Below are positions 1-9,016 of a stretch of DNA of 64,000 nt, in pieces; the first letter of the stretch is position 1; the number at the start of each line of letters is the position of its first letter. A program made the position numbers and the translations under genes. The stretch lies in NCBI RefSeq assembly GCF_006717095.1, contig NZ_VFQE01000001.1:3782001-3846000 (forward strand), read 5' to 3'. This DNA is from Blastococcus colisei (GTDB taxonomy: Bacteria; Actinomycetota; Actinomycetes; Mycobacteriales; Geodermatophilaceae). The notes beneath the pieces were generated by a model that saw only the letters and a program-made list of their open reading frames with translations, made no database searches and was not told the DNA's origin.

Positions 1-978
1 GCGTGCGTTGGCCAGGTCCTCGGCGCTGAACGGGGCCCGCTGCGCCCCGGTGTAGAGCGACAGCACGCCCACGGTGCGTCCCCGCGCGCGCAGCGGCACG
101 AGGACCCCGTGTCGGGGGGCCAGCTGCGCGAGGAGGTCGGCGGCCTCGCCGGGCTGGGTCAGCGCCAGAACCGATTGCGCGGCGTCGGGGGGAATGAGCA
201 CCGGCCCGGGGGCGGTCAGCGCCCGGTGGACGTACGCGCCGGGCTTGGCGGCGGCCAGGCGGGTGGCGGTGTAGCGCGCGACGACGGGGCGCATCGCCGG
301 GTCGTCGTGCCAGCTGGCGACGTCCCGCAGCCCCCGCAGCGAGCCGGCTGGGGCGTGCTCGTCGACGACGGTGACGATGCACCAGTCGGCCAGGGCGGGG
401 ACCACGAGCCGGGCCAACCGGCCCACCGCCCGGTCGGTGTCCAGCTGTTCGGTCAGTTCGCCGGCCACCCGGGCGAGCAGTTCCGCGCGGCGTGCGGCGG
501 CGTCCGCGCTGTGCTGCGCGTTGCGGCCGACCGTGATGTCCCAGGCCGCGCCCAGCAGCCGGACCGCGGCGCCGGCTTCGTCGCACAGCACCCGCCCGCG
601 GGCCTGGATCCACCGCAGCCTCTGGTTGGGCAGCACGATGCGGTACTCGGCCTCGTAGTCCGCACAGTCAGCGATCGCCTGCTGGAGCAGCTGGGTGACC
701 CGCAGAAGGTCTTCCGGATGCAGGCGGGCGTTGAAACCGCCGATGGTCTCGTCGAAGGAGATCGTGTCGTAACCGAACAGCTCCAGCAGGCGCTCGTCCC
801 AGCTCAGGGAGCCGGTGACCAGGTCCCAGTCGAAGGTGCCGATACCGGCGGCGGTGACGGCCAGATCCAGCAGGGTCCGCTGGCCGTCGCCGCCCACGGT
901 GTCCAACCCCAGTGCCGCTCGGACCGACGACGGGCCATCCGGCGTCGGCTCGCCGCGGTCCCGGCCCCCGTACGTCAC
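1..978 (-). CDS. PAS-GAF signalling protein, N-terminal part (3' end outside window)
   Basis: The minus strand is open from a GTG at 978 to the window edge. The translation starts VTYGGRDRGEP, then has a PAS domain at about residues 40-150 (AAGIGTFDWDLVTGSLSWDE near the start, WIQARGRVLCDEAG near the end), and a GAF domain from about residue 170 (LADWCIVTVVDEHAP; later GVLVPLRARGRTVGVLSLYT). In actinobacteria this PAS-GAF order usually precedes a SpoIIE/PP2C phosphatase or a histidine kinase domain, which would lie off the window. The divergent RsbW-like ATPase next door favours a phosphatase in a partner-switch system; that is inference. A GGGGA about 8 bases upstream supports the GTG start. 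Family level is confident, output domain unknown. Confidence 0.75.
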   Translation of the reverse strand, partial: MTYGGRDRGEPTPDGPSSVRAALGLDTVGGDGQRTLLDLAVTAAGIGTFDWDLVTGSLSWDERLLELFGYDTISFDETIGGFNARLHPEDLLRVTQLLQQAIADCADYEAEYRIVLPNQRLRWIQARGRVLCDEAGAAVRLLGAAWDITVGRNAQHSADAAARRAELLARVAGELTEQLDTDRAVGRLARLVVPALADWCIVTVVDEHAPAGSLRGLRDVASWHDDPAMRPVVARYTATRLAAAKPGAYVHRALTAPGPVLIPPDAAQSVLALTQPGEAADLLAQLAPRHGVLVPLRARGRTVGVLSLYTGAQRAPFSAEDLANAR

Positions 979-1347
979 AGTGCAGTCCCCACGCTTGCTC
1001 GCGAGCGCGGACCGCCCGACGTAACCCCATTGTGAGCATCCAAACGCGGCACGTTATGTGATGCGCAACACGTGCAGGCTCTACACGAGCCGCTGCGATC
1101 CCGGGGCTGGTCTCCATGAGCCCTCCCCCATCCCGGGACAGGCGACCGACAGCGGTTCAGCGCCGGCGATCGACAGCATGACCTCGACGCCGGAACGGTC
1201 CTGCCGTGGTCGTCTCGATCAGGTACTTTCTGGGGCGATGGCTGTAGCAGTACGGTCGCGGGTCGTTCATGGGTGCGCGGAAGGTCGCCGCCCAGTAGTG
1301 GTCAGGATCCTCGGTCGGGGCTGACACTCGACCCGAGGAAGAGGCGC

Positions 1348-1857
1348 ATGAGCGAGCCGATGTGGGGCGAGCGGATTGCGCCGCAGCCGGGCGCCTCGGA
1401 CTCCGCGGCTATCTGGGACGGGCGGCCCTGGACGGTGGCCGACGTGACCGAGCTTCGGTTGCAGATGCGCGCCGGTCTCGCCGACGGTGCCCGCCCCTGC
1501 GACGCCGATGACGATGACATCGAGAAGCTGCTGCTGGTCTTCGAGGAGCTGACCTCCAACGGGCTCCGGCACGGTCAGGCGCCGGTGCGGGTGGTGGTCA
1601 CCACCACCGCCTCCGGCTGGCTGATCGACGTCAGCGACGCCGCGGCCGACCGCCCGCCCACGCCAGCCGTCGGCCGAGACGCTGCCGACGGCGGCCTCGG
1701 CCTCTACCTGGTCGCCCGGCTCAGCGCCGCGCACGGCTGGGCGGTACACGGCGACCGCAAGCACGTGTGGGCGCGCATCGACTACGCCTCCCCGCCCCCG
1801 CCGACACCGGCGCCGCCGCGGCCTCGGTCACGCGGCGGCCAGGATGCGTCCCGGTAA
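1348..1857 (+). CDS. RsbW-like ATP-binding protein (anti-sigma factor kinase type)
   Basis: A single GHKL ATPase domain of 169 residues. The N-box reads EELTSNGLRHG and the G-box GGLGLYLVARLS, followed by the HVWARI ending typical of actinobacterial RsbW-like proteins. Such proteins bind a sigma factor or phosphorylate a STAS antagonist in partner-switch signalling; the partner is not identifiable here, though a STAS gene lies at 15.4 kb. The start at ATG 1348 is chosen because GAGGAAGAGG lies directly upstream at 1335-1344; upstream in-frame codons look non-coding. The C-terminal 20 residues are Pro/Arg-rich. It is divergent from the PAS-GAF gene, so the two may share a promoter region (979-1347), where I see no clear sigma motif. 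Confidence 0.85.
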   Translation: MSEPMWGERIAPQPGASDSAAIWDGRPWTVADVTELRLQMRAGLADGARPCDADDDDIEKLLLVFEELTSNGLRHGQAPVRVVVTTTASGWLIDVSDAAADRPPTPAVGRDAADGGLGLYLVARLSAAHGWAVHGDRKHVWARIDYASPPPPTPAPPRPRSRGGQDASR

Positions 1858-1923
1858 CGCATCCTCTGCGGGATTTCCCTCTACTCCGTTCGGCCGGATG
1901 TAGCCGGAGCGGGTTGGGTGCCG

Positions 1924-2157
1924 TTAGTTCGGCCAGTCCGTGGTCAGGATGGCCACGGCACCGCTCTCGTCGTCGAGTTGCACCACCAAGCCGAGAAGGC
2001 CGTGGACGCAGGATTGACCAACCGCCGAAGGCGTCGCGTTTCCATCGCCCCAGACTGTTGGTGCCCTGCCCTGCCCGGCAGCGGCGCATGCGATGCAGAT
2101 GCTGCGCCGGACGCCGGCGGTGCCCTTCGCATCCACCTCACCCTGACCCGGCGCCAC
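1924..2157 (-). CDS. Hypothetical small protein (possible)
   Basis: A short reading frame whose last 28 codons use G or C at nearly every third position (GLLGLVVQLDDESGAVAILT), which looks like genuine coding sequence; the N-terminal half looks less so. The GTG at 2157 is the longest option and no convincing ribosome binding site decides it. I do not recognise the family. It could also be the tail of a decayed gene. Confidence 0.3.
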   Translation of the reverse strand: MAPGQGEVDAKGTAGVRRSICIACAAAGQGRAPTVWGDGNATPSAVGQSCVHGLLGLVVQLDDESGAVAILTTDWPN

Positions 2158-2159
2158 CG

Positions 2160-2700
2160 CTGGGAGCCGATAGCTCCGGCCGAGCAGGTGCCTTCGCTGC
2201 TTGACCAGGACGGATTGCTGTTCATGACCCGACCCGAAGCGCGCGGGGAGTCATTGCACCGGCATATCTGCGTTCGGCATCTGGCGGGGCTATCGACCTG
2301 CACGGTCCCGTCACATGTGGTGGTCATGTCCCTGGAATCGGTGACGGCAATCGCCACCTGAAGCGTGCACAGGCCAAATCTTCCTCTTATCGAGGGGCGC
2401 CTACCCGGGTGGGTGACGGGTGAATGAACTTGGTCTTGCTCGGTATGTTGGCCGAACCGCCAAACGTCACTCCGGCTGCAGCTAGCAATAGGCCATGCGG
2501 CCCGATCTCGACAGGCCGACCGGACAAAACACGTTGCCCTCTGTCCGGAGGACCTGCGGTTTCGCATGGGATATTCAAGCTGGACCGCGTGCAGTTAGGC
2601 ATCAACGGGGCATCAACGACGACACCCGAATGGGTGCACGCCACCTCGAGTAGCTCAAGGCCGGCGCTAATGCGCCGATATGGCTGGAGTGATCATTGGT
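2160..2700. other. Intergenic stretch without convincing genes
   Basis: About 540 bases with mixed third-position composition on both strands and lower GC than the flanks. Open frames exist on both strands but none has a recognisable domain, a good ribosome binding site and coherent codon use together. It ends with the GGAGGGGG that serves the GGDEF-EAL gene start at 2716. Confidence 0.5.
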
Positions 2701-2715
2701 CGGAGGGGGTTTCGC

Positions 2716-4656
2716 GTGCGCCGAGTCTTTATGTCGCGGCTGCTCCTGCTGGTTGTCATCAGCCTAGTTCTGGCCGCCATGGTGTGGCTGATACTGGGAC
2801 TCCAAAGCCGGGGCCAGGAGCGCGCCGCCGCCCAAGGCGAGAAGACCGCCGAGGTCATCGCCGCCACCGTCGTCCGCCCGCGTCTGGACGCGAGTGACCT
2901 CGCCGGAGGTCAGCTATTCGCCGAGGACCTTGCTGAGCTGCGTGATGACGTCGATCAGCTGCGCGGTGACGGACAGTTGCTGGGCCTGAGCGTCTGGCGT
3001 CTGGACGGCACACCCTTGTTCGACGGTTCCCCGGCCTCCGACGCCCTCCAGCCTTCCGACGGCGATCTTCACCGCGCCCGGCAGGGTAAGTCGTGGACGG
3101 CGTCCGGGCGGGCCGCGGACGGGCAGGACCAGCTGCGGGTCTTTCTTCCCTCGCCGACCGCGGAGGAAGACGCCGGCTCGGGCGGGTCACTGGTCCAGGT
3201 GGTGATCCCGCACGGCGACCTCACCGCGGCCGCGGAGGACCGGCTGCTGCGCCAGCAAATGGCGGTCGTTGTGATCTTCGGGCTGGTGATCGTGGGGCTG
3301 GTGTGGTTGCGGCACCGCCTGCTGCGGCGCGAGCGGCACGCCCGCCACGACCCGCTGACCGGGCTGCTGAACCGCCGCGCCCTGTACGAGGACGCCCACG
3401 GTCCGCTGGCCAAGGCGAGTTTCAAGCGTCCGCTGGCGTTTCTCCTTCTGGACCTCAGCGAGTTCAAGTCGGTCAACGACACCCTCGGTCACACCGCCGG
3501 CGACCTCCTGCTGCAGCAGGTCGCGGCGACCCTGCAGGCCGCGGTGCGGCCGGAGGATCTGGTGGTCCGCCTCGGCGGCGACGAGTTCGGTGTTCTGCTG
3601 ACCCACCTGCCCGACACCGCCGCGGCGCAGGACCGGGCTGAGCAGCTGCTCCGCCGGCTGCGGGAGGCCCCGTTCACCGTGGAAGGTGTCGACCTGTCCG
3701 TCGACGCCAGCATCGGGGTGGCGCTGGCCCCCGAGCACGGCAGGACTCTGCCCGAGCTGCTGCAGCGCGCCGACGTGGCCATGTACCAGGCCCAGCGCAG
3801 CCGTCGCGGCACCGCGGTCTATGACCCGACGACCGACCAGCACACCGTCGGGCAACTGGCCATGGTCACCGACCTGCGCCGGGCGCTGGACAACGACGAG
3901 TTCGTCCTGCACTACCAGCCCAAGGTTTCCCTCCGGGACATGCAGGTCACCAGCGTGGAGGCGCTGGTGCGCTGGCAACACCCCACCCGGGGGCTGCTGG
4001 CGCCCGGGGAGTTCCTGCCGGTTCTGGAGCGCAGCGGGCTGATGCAGCCGCTGACCCGCTGGGTGCTCAGGGAAGCCATCGGGCAGGCCGCCAGCTGGCG
4101 CCGGGCCGGCATGCCGCTGCAGGTGGCGGTCAACATCAGCCCCCGCAGCCTCCTGCAGGACGACCTGCCCGCCCGCGTCCTGGCCGCCCTGGTGGCAGCG
4201 GAGCTGCCAGCGTCGCTGCTGCAGCTGGAGATCACCGAGACGGCCGTGATGACCAACCCCGAACGCGCCGCCTTCGTGCTGACACAGCTGCAATCCCGGG
4301 GCGTCGCGGTCGCCATCGACGACTTCGGCGCCGGCTACACCAGCCTCGCGTTCCTCCGCATCCTGCCCATCACCGCCCTGAAGATCGACCGCAGCCTGAT
4401 CCACCACATGCTCGACCACGACGAGGACGAGGCGGTCACCTCGGCAGTGACCGACCTGGCCCACCGGCTGGGCTTCAGCGTGATCGCCGAAGGCGTCGAA
4501 TCCCAGGCGCTGCTCGACCGACTCGCCGCCCTGGGCTGCGACCAGGTGCAGGGGTACGTCATCAGCGCCCCGCTGCCCCCCGCCGCCCTCGAAGGCTGGC
4601 TCGCCGACTGGCGGGCCCGCAGCAGCACGTCCGTCGAGACTGCTGCGGCCTCATAA
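2716..4656 (+). CDS. Membrane diguanylate cyclase/phosphodiesterase (GGDEF-EAL)
   Basis: A 646-residue protein that should make and/or break cyclic di-GMP. An N-terminal membrane segment (LLLLVVISLVLAAMVWLILG) is followed by an extracytoplasmic region, a second segment (VVVIFGLVIVGLVWL), then GGDEF (DPLTGLLNRRALYED; active site GGDEF near residue 287) and EAL (EALVRW near residue 415). The inhibitory site RxxD stands five residues before GGDEF. The EAL set looks intact: VNISPRS, LEITET, IDDFGAGYTSL, LKIDRS, EGVES, so both activities are possible. The start GTG 2716 has GGAGGGGG at 2702-2709 and matches the start of its paralogue at 15959-17926. The periplasmic sensor part is unlike named domains. 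Confidence 0.93.
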   Translation: MRRVFMSRLLLLVVISLVLAAMVWLILGLQSRGQERAAAQGEKTAEVIAATVVRPRLDASDLAGGQLFAEDLAELRDDVDQLRGDGQLLGLSVWRLDGTPLFDGSPASDALQPSDGDLHRARQGKSWTASGRAADGQDQLRVFLPSPTAEEDAGSGGSLVQVVIPHGDLTAAAEDRLLRQQMAVVVIFGLVIVGLVWLRHRLLRRERHARHDPLTGLLNRRALYEDAHGPLAKASFKRPLAFLLLDLSEFKSVNDTLGHTAGDLLLQQVAATLQAAVRPEDLVVRLGGDEFGVLLTHLPDTAAAQDRAEQLLRRLREAPFTVEGVDLSVDASIGVALAPEHGRTLPELLQRADVAMYQAQRSRRGTAVYDPTTDQHTVGQLAMVTDLRRALDNDEFVLHYQPKVSLRDMQVTSVEALVRWQHPTRGLLAPGEFLPVLERSGLMQPLTRWVLREAIGQAASWRRAGMPLQVAVNISPRSLLQDDLPARVLAALVAAELPASLLQLEITETAVMTNPERAAFVLTQLQSRGVAVAIDDFGAGYTSLAFLRILPITALKIDRSLIHHMLDHDEDEAVTSAVTDLAHRLGFSVIAEGVESQALLDRLAALGCDQVQGYVISAPLPPAALEGWLADWRARSSTSVETAAAS

Positions 4657-4700
4657 CGGCCTCTCAAGAATCAGCGTCTCCCGTGCGGGAAGGGCTCAAG

Positions 4701-5711
4701 GTGTCACCCCGAATGGCCGAAGTACCGGGAGTGAAGCTCCGAAGACGCCTGACGGCCCGCTTCGTGGGCACCGCCCGTCATGTCGGGCGGCGTGTCCGCG
4801 ATGCTTGGCAGTCGCGCAAGCCGATCTGGCTCCCGAGACTTCGGCGTGCACGCAAGATTGTTGTGGTGGCAGCTGTGCTAGTCCCCCTCATCGTGCTAGG
4901 AATCGCGGATCAAGTCAGCAGGCGCCTGGCTGATGCGTCAGCGCTCACCGCCGGAACCGTGGCGGAGACAACGGACGGGAACGCATTCGTACACCAACCG
5001 TCTCCGTGGGACGTCATCATCCAGAAGGTCCGCGACGTCGCTCCGGACATTCCCAGGGTCCACATCGGATTCGGGCCGCTCGCGGACCTGTCACTCACCC
5101 CGGAGACCGACGCGGACACCGGTGGCGCGTCGCCGGCAGCGGCGGGCAGTCAGCCCCAATTCATGACCACTCCATTCGGGCTCGTCATGGGCGTAGCCGC
5201 GTTGGCGGCAGTTGGCCTCGGCATAGTGCGACGGCAACGTCGCGGCCGCCAGGACGAGACATCGAACGGCGACAGCCAGCGCTCCCCGGGCGATCTGAGT
5301 ATGGACTTCCCGCAGCGGGACGTCGAAAAGGCGGTCAAGGACCATAGCCGTTTGCCCAGGAGCGAGGACCCAACCCTGCAACTCGCGTTCCAGTCCCCAG
5401 TCGACCTACATCGCAGTCCGCCTGACGCTCCCCAGCGTCGACCCGCGCGCGACAACGCAGTCCTTGCCACGCCAGCAGTCAGGACACCAACGATGGGACA
5501 TGAAGGCGACCGCCACCAAGCGCCACAGGAGGACGTCCGCACCGATGCCCGTCGCTCCCCGGCGCCTCCCGCCCGTTCCCCGAAGGTCCCGCCCGCCGGT
5601 GCCCTCAGCCCGCGAATCCCACTGGCGACCCCCGAGGCGAGAGAACGCGTTCACGCAGAAGACACGACCAGCCGCGTCGTCCTGTTCACTGCAACGAAGT
5701 GGCATAACTGA
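4701..5711 (+). CDS. Hypothetical membrane protein with two membrane segments
   Basis: A 336-residue protein I do not recognise. A basic N-terminus (RRRLTARF...RKPIWLPRLRRARK) precedes membrane segment 1 (IVVVAAVLVPLIVLGIADQV). A roughly 90-residue loop with several Asp/Thr follows, then segment 2 (FGLVMGVAALAAVGLGIV), then a long Pro/Arg-rich, probably disordered C-terminus. GTG 4701 is preferred for GGAAGGG at 4688-4694; GTG 4683 and ATG 4713 are alternatives. It follows the GGDEF-EAL gene by 44 bases on the same strand and may be co-transcribed. Codon use is less strict in the C-terminal half, so part of the tail could be eroding. Confidence 0.55.
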   Translation: MSPRMAEVPGVKLRRRLTARFVGTARHVGRRVRDAWQSRKPIWLPRLRRARKIVVVAAVLVPLIVLGIADQVSRRLADASALTAGTVAETTDGNAFVHQPSPWDVIIQKVRDVAPDIPRVHIGFGPLADLSLTPETDADTGGASPAAAGSQPQFMTTPFGLVMGVAALAAVGLGIVRRQRRGRQDETSNGDSQRSPGDLSMDFPQRDVEKAVKDHSRLPRSEDPTLQLAFQSPVDLHRSPPDAPQRRPARDNAVLATPAVRTPTMGHEGDRHQAPQEDVRTDARRSPAPPARSPKVPPAGALSPRIPLATPEARERVHAEDTTSRVVLFTATKWHN

Positions 5712-6051
5712 ACCGCGAGGCAGCCCGGGCCGAGAAAGTCGGCGTAAGCCCGGCTTCGGTGCTCGCGAGCGGAATACGGCCTAAAGGCACCTGCCTGCGT
5801 CAGTCCGGCGTAAAGCGGAACGTGCTACGAAAGTTCAACGGGCCCAGTGGGGGCGCGTCGTGTCCGGTGACGTCCCGCCCGAGTCGCGAGAGTGAGCCTT
5901 CGCGCACCAGCCCAAGAACTGCACAACAATGGAGCCCCCTGGCGTCTCGGAGATTGTTGCGTAAGACACCTGGACTCTTGCTTCAGGTTGCCGGGGTACG
6001 CGCCGATGTATCGGGGGAAGACGACTGTGTAAATCTGGGGAGGAGCCTCGA
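5712..6051. other. Intergenic stretch, no gene seen
   Basis: About 340 bases. Several short open frames occur on both strands but none has consistent third-position G/C. The only evident signal is GGGGAGGAG at 6037-6045, which belongs to the gene starting at 6052. Confidence 0.5.
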
Positions 6052-6384
6052 GTGATCGTCAGCTGCCGGGTGAGGACGCCGGCCACCGACCTGCAGGTGG
6101 CTGCCGGCGTATCGGACATTCTCGACCGCCGCGCCGAGCTGAAGCGACCGCCGGCCACACTGGCCATCTCCGATGCCATCGCCCTCGGAATCGCGGGACT
6201 CTTCAGCAGCGCGACCCCCTCCGGTCGCGTGTTCGGTCACTTCTACAGACGCGGCTCGGTAGACAGCGCGGAGCTGATCGAAGCGGCACGCCTCGAGCAA
6301 GGCTTCGCCTCGCCCGAGGGGCACGCGGCGCTGCACTGCCTCATCGGGTGGGTTCGGAGTCGGGTGAATGGTCAGACCCATTAG
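6052..6384 (+). CDS. Hypothetical protein (110 aa)
   Basis: A small soluble protein of unrecognised family with good third-position G/C throughout. The GTG start at 6052 has a strong GGGGAGGAG six bases upstream. It is mainly helical in appearance (VAAGVSDILDRRAELKR; SAELIEAARLEQGFASPEG). The alternation of Ala/Leu-rich helices resembles small regulatory proteins, but I see no diagnostic motif. Its neighbours are a membrane protein upstream and a decayed trpS fragment downstream, so context says little. Confidence 0.55.
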   Translation: MIVSCRVRTPATDLQVAAGVSDILDRRAELKRPPATLAISDAIALGIAGLFSSATPSGRVFGHFYRRGSVDSAELIEAARLEQGFASPEGHAALHCLIGWVRSRVNGQTH

Positions 6385-6499
6385 CGTCTGCGGTGCTGGA
6401 GAGAGCTAACCGCCTGCGCGGTGCGCTCCGGGTGCCGACGGACGACCCAGGCGCCTCGCCTCGCGCCTCGCGCCTGGGGAGCACGCCGAAGCGGCGTTG

Positions 6500-6810
6500 T
6501 ACGTCCACGGCCTGGTGATCGCGCGAGACGGGACTGGGACTCGACCTCCTGCTGCTGGCCTCGCTCTGCACCGGCACCACCCCCAGGTGCTAGCCGACTC
6601 CGTCGGCGCCGCGGGAGCCGGCGCGCTCAAGGCGCTGCTCATCGAAGCCGTCAACGAGCACCTACAGCCCCAACGCGCCCGCTGGCGCGATTCGCCGCTG
6701 ATCTCGGCCACCTACTCCAGGTATTGCGCTCCTGCAGCACCCCGCTAACCACATCCGCAGCAGCACCCTGGGGCAGGTCTACCGAGAACGGGCATCAAGT
6801 CGCAACGCCG
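6500..6810 (+). pseudogene. trpS: Remnant of tryptophanyl-tRNA synthetase C-terminus, frameshifted
   Basis: Near 6590-6690 one frame reads VLADSVGAAGAGALKALLIEAVNEHLQPQRARWRD when read in pieces, the pattern of the TrpRS C-terminal helices (GYGxLKxxVAEAVxExLxPxRxR). The next piece, DLGHLLQVLR, lies in a second frame, and HIRSSTLGQVYRERAS (TrpRS tail A-T-L-x-x-V-Y) lies in a third. So at least two indels separate pieces that line up in the right order. No catalytic core (HIGH, KMSKS) is visible upstream. This is a degraded 3' end of a duplicated or displaced trpS; a functional copy should exist elsewhere. An alignment to actinobacterial TrpRS would settle it. Confidence 0.5.
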
Positions 6811-6995
6811 CCTGCGGCCGGCAGTGAGAGATGTGAAGACGGGGATCCCGTCGTCGTCAGTGGGCCGCGTGTCGTCCGGCCGTACTGCATCGGCGGTACG
6901 GCCGAAAGCCCACGTAGGGACGACGACGATGACCCCACGGCCGGGCAGGCTGGCGGTGTCCCCGCGACTGCGGGTCGACCGGCGTCAGGAGAACG

Positions 6996-7940
6996 ATGAT
7001 CGAGGTACGTGGCCTGAGCAAGCACTACGGCGAGAAGGTGGCCGTCGATGACCTGACGTTCACCGTACGTCCCGGTGTGGTGACAGGTTTCCTCGGGCCG
7101 AACGGGGCCGGGAAGTCAACGACCATGCGGATGATCGTCGGACTGGACCGGCCGGACGCCGGCACGGTCACGGTCAACGGCCGCCCGTTCCGGGAGCACG
7201 CCGCGCCGCTGGCCGAGGTGGGGTCCCTGCTGGAGGCCAAGGCCGTGCACACCGGGCGGTCGGCCTACAACCACCTGCTGGCGATGGCAGCCACCACCGG
7301 GGTGCCCCGCCGCCGCGTGGACGAGGTGATCGACCTGGTCGGGCTGCACGAGGTGGCCCGCAAGCGCGCCGGTGGCTTCTCCCTGGGCATGGGCCAGCGG
7401 CTGGGTATCGCCTCGGCGCTGCTCGGCGATCCGCAGACGCTGTTGCTGGACGAGCCGGTCAACGGGTTGGACCCCGATGGGGTGCTCTGGATCCGCAACC
7501 TGCTCAAGGGCCTGGCCGCCGAGGGGCGCACGGTGTTCGTCTCCTCGCACCTGATGAGCGAGATGGCGGTCACCGCCGAGCACCTCATCGTCATCGGGCG
7601 GGGCCGGCTGATCGCCGACTCCCCCACGGCCGAGCTCATCGACCGCGCGTCACACAGCAGTGTCCGGGTCCGCTCCCCGCAGCTGTCCGAACTCCGCGAG
7701 GTGCTGGCCGGGCCCGACATCACGCTCACCACTCACCCCGACGGATCGATGCAGGTCACCGGGTTGCGCGCGGAGGACATCGGCTATCTGGCGGCTAGTC
7801 GCCAGATAGTGCTGCACGAACTCTCCCCGCAGCAGGCCTCCCTGGAACAGGCGTTCATGGAGCTCACCCAGGACGCCATCGAGTACCACGCCACCACCAC
7901 CCTCACCGACACCCTCACCGACACGAAGGCCGCATCGTGA
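6996..7940 (+). CDS. ABC transporter ATP-binding protein (ABC-2 exporter type)
   Basis: A 314-residue ATPase of the bacitracin/BcrA-like DRA group. Walker A is GPNGAGKST, the signature region FSLGMGQRLGIA, Walker B LLLDEPVNGLDPDG, and the switch His follows in VFVSSHLMSEM. After the roughly 220-residue ATPase comes a C-terminal extension typical of drug or antibiotic exporters. ATG 6996 has AGGAG at 6987-6991. It overlaps the permease gene by four bases (GTGA), so the two form one transporter. It is closely paralogous to 36319-37254. The downstream two-component system may respond to the exported compound or to envelope stress; that is inference. Confidence 0.9.
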   Translation: MIEVRGLSKHYGEKVAVDDLTFTVRPGVVTGFLGPNGAGKSTTMRMIVGLDRPDAGTVTVNGRPFREHAAPLAEVGSLLEAKAVHTGRSAYNHLLAMAATTGVPRRRVDEVIDLVGLHEVARKRAGGFSLGMGQRLGIASALLGDPQTLLLDEPVNGLDPDGVLWIRNLLKGLAAEGRTVFVSSHLMSEMAVTAEHLIVIGRGRLIADSPTAELIDRASHSSVRVRSPQLSELREVLAGPDITLTTHPDGSMQVTGLRAEDIGYLAASRQIVLHELSPQQASLEQAFMELTQDAIEYHATTTLTDTLTDTKAAS

Positions 7941-8785
7941 CCACCACCGCCCCCTCCCCCGCCCGCCCGCGGCAGGGCGACCTCCGTCTGACCCAGCGGC
8001 GCGTCGTCGTCTCCGAGTGGGTCAAGCTCCGCTCGCTGCGGTCCACCGTCTACACATTGGTGGCCGCGGTGATCGTGATCATCGGGTTCGGCCTGCTCGC
8101 CTCCGCCGCCGTCTCCGGGCAGCTCGAGGGCCCACCCGGCGGTGGCCAGGGCGCCCCAGGCGGCGGGTTCCCCGTCGACGCCACGATGATCAGCCTCGCC
8201 GGCGTCCAGCTCGCCCAGATCATCATCGGCGTGCTCGGGGTGCTGGTCATCAGCGGGGAGTACGCCACCGGCATGATCCGGTCTTCACTGACCGCCGTCC
8301 CCCGGCGGCTCCCGGTCCTCTGGGGCAAGGCGATCGTGCTGTCCGCCGTGACCGTGGCGCTCATGCTTGTCGCGGTGCTGGTCGCGTTCTTCGCCGGCCA
8401 GGCCATCCTGGCGGGCAAAGACATGGACGTGGCGCTGACCGACGACGGCGTCCTCCGTGCGGTCGTGGGCTCCGCGCTGTACCTCACCGGCATCGGCGTG
8501 ATCGGCATCGCGCTCGGCGCGCTGCTGCGCCACACCGCTGGGGCGATCACCACGCTCTTCGCTGTCCTGCTGGTCGTGCCCGGCCTGCTCGGTCTCGTCC
8601 TGCCCGACAGCTGGGCCGACGCGATCGCTCCGTACCTGCCCGCCGCTGCCGGGCAGGCCTTCACGGCCGTGGCCGACACCGGGCAGGGACTCCTCGGCCC
8701 CGGCGCCGGGTTCGCCGTCTTCATCGGATCGGTTGCCGTGCTGCTCGTCGCGGCGGCCGTGGCCCTCACCCGCCGCGACGCCTGA
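7937..8785 (+). CDS. ABC-2 type permease
   Basis: A 282-residue integral membrane partner of the preceding ATPase, with about six hydrophobic segments. The N-terminal VVSEWVKLRSLRSTVYTL is the usual cytoplasmic coupling region before segment 1. A Gly/Pro-rich outer loop (GPPGGGQGAPGGG) follows segment 1. The conserved ISGEYATGMIRSSL motif precedes segment 3, as in its paralogue at 37251 (TSEYGTGMIRATL). The GTG start overlaps the ATPase stop, indicating translational coupling. Substrate is unknown; exporters of this class carry antibiotics, lipids or peptides. Confidence 0.88.
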   Translation: MTTTAPSPARPRQGDLRLTQRRVVVSEWVKLRSLRSTVYTLVAAVIVIIGFGLLASAAVSGQLEGPPGGGQGAPGGGFPVDATMISLAGVQLAQIIIGVLGVLVISGEYATGMIRSSLTAVPRRLPVLWGKAIVLSAVTVALMLVAVLVAFFAGQAILAGKDMDVALTDDGVLRAVVGSALYLTGIGVIGIALGALLRHTAGAITTLFAVLLVVPGLLGLVLPDSWADAIAPYLPAAAGQAFTAVADTGQGLLGPGAGFAVFIGSVAVLLVAAAVALTRRDA

Positions 8786-8914
8786 CGCCCGAACCGGAGC
8801 CGCGCCGGGGCGGGTTGCGCCGCCCGGACGCGGCCCGGTCCTGATGACCAGGGCCCGACCGTACGAACCGAATCTGCGCTCCGCGGCAGCGTGCGTTTCC
8901 AACTAGGAGGACCC

Positions 8915-9016
8915 GTGACCTGCCCGCCCCTCGCCCGGCGGATCACGGCCCACCGGGCGGACGGCCGACGGCCCGGCCCGCGCCGGGGGAAGCGGCATCC
9001 CAGGAGGTCGTCATGA
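8915..9016 (+). CDS. Possible 33-residue leader ORF coupled to the GtrA-like gene
   Basis: A GTG at 8915 follows a near-ideal TAGGAGG (8904-8910) and opens a 33-codon frame rich in Arg, Pro and Gly. Its TGA (9014-9016) overlaps the ATG of the GtrA-like gene. The arrangement suggests translational coupling. The peptide itself resembles nothing I know and could be only an upstream ORF. Confidence 0.35.
   Translation: MTCPPLARRITAHRADGRRPGPRRGKRHPRRSS

Noticed and set aside
109-1035. 308-codon open frame on the plus strand
   Set aside because: It is the mirror of the PAS-GAF gene: the minus strand carries clear domain motifs and better third-position G/C.
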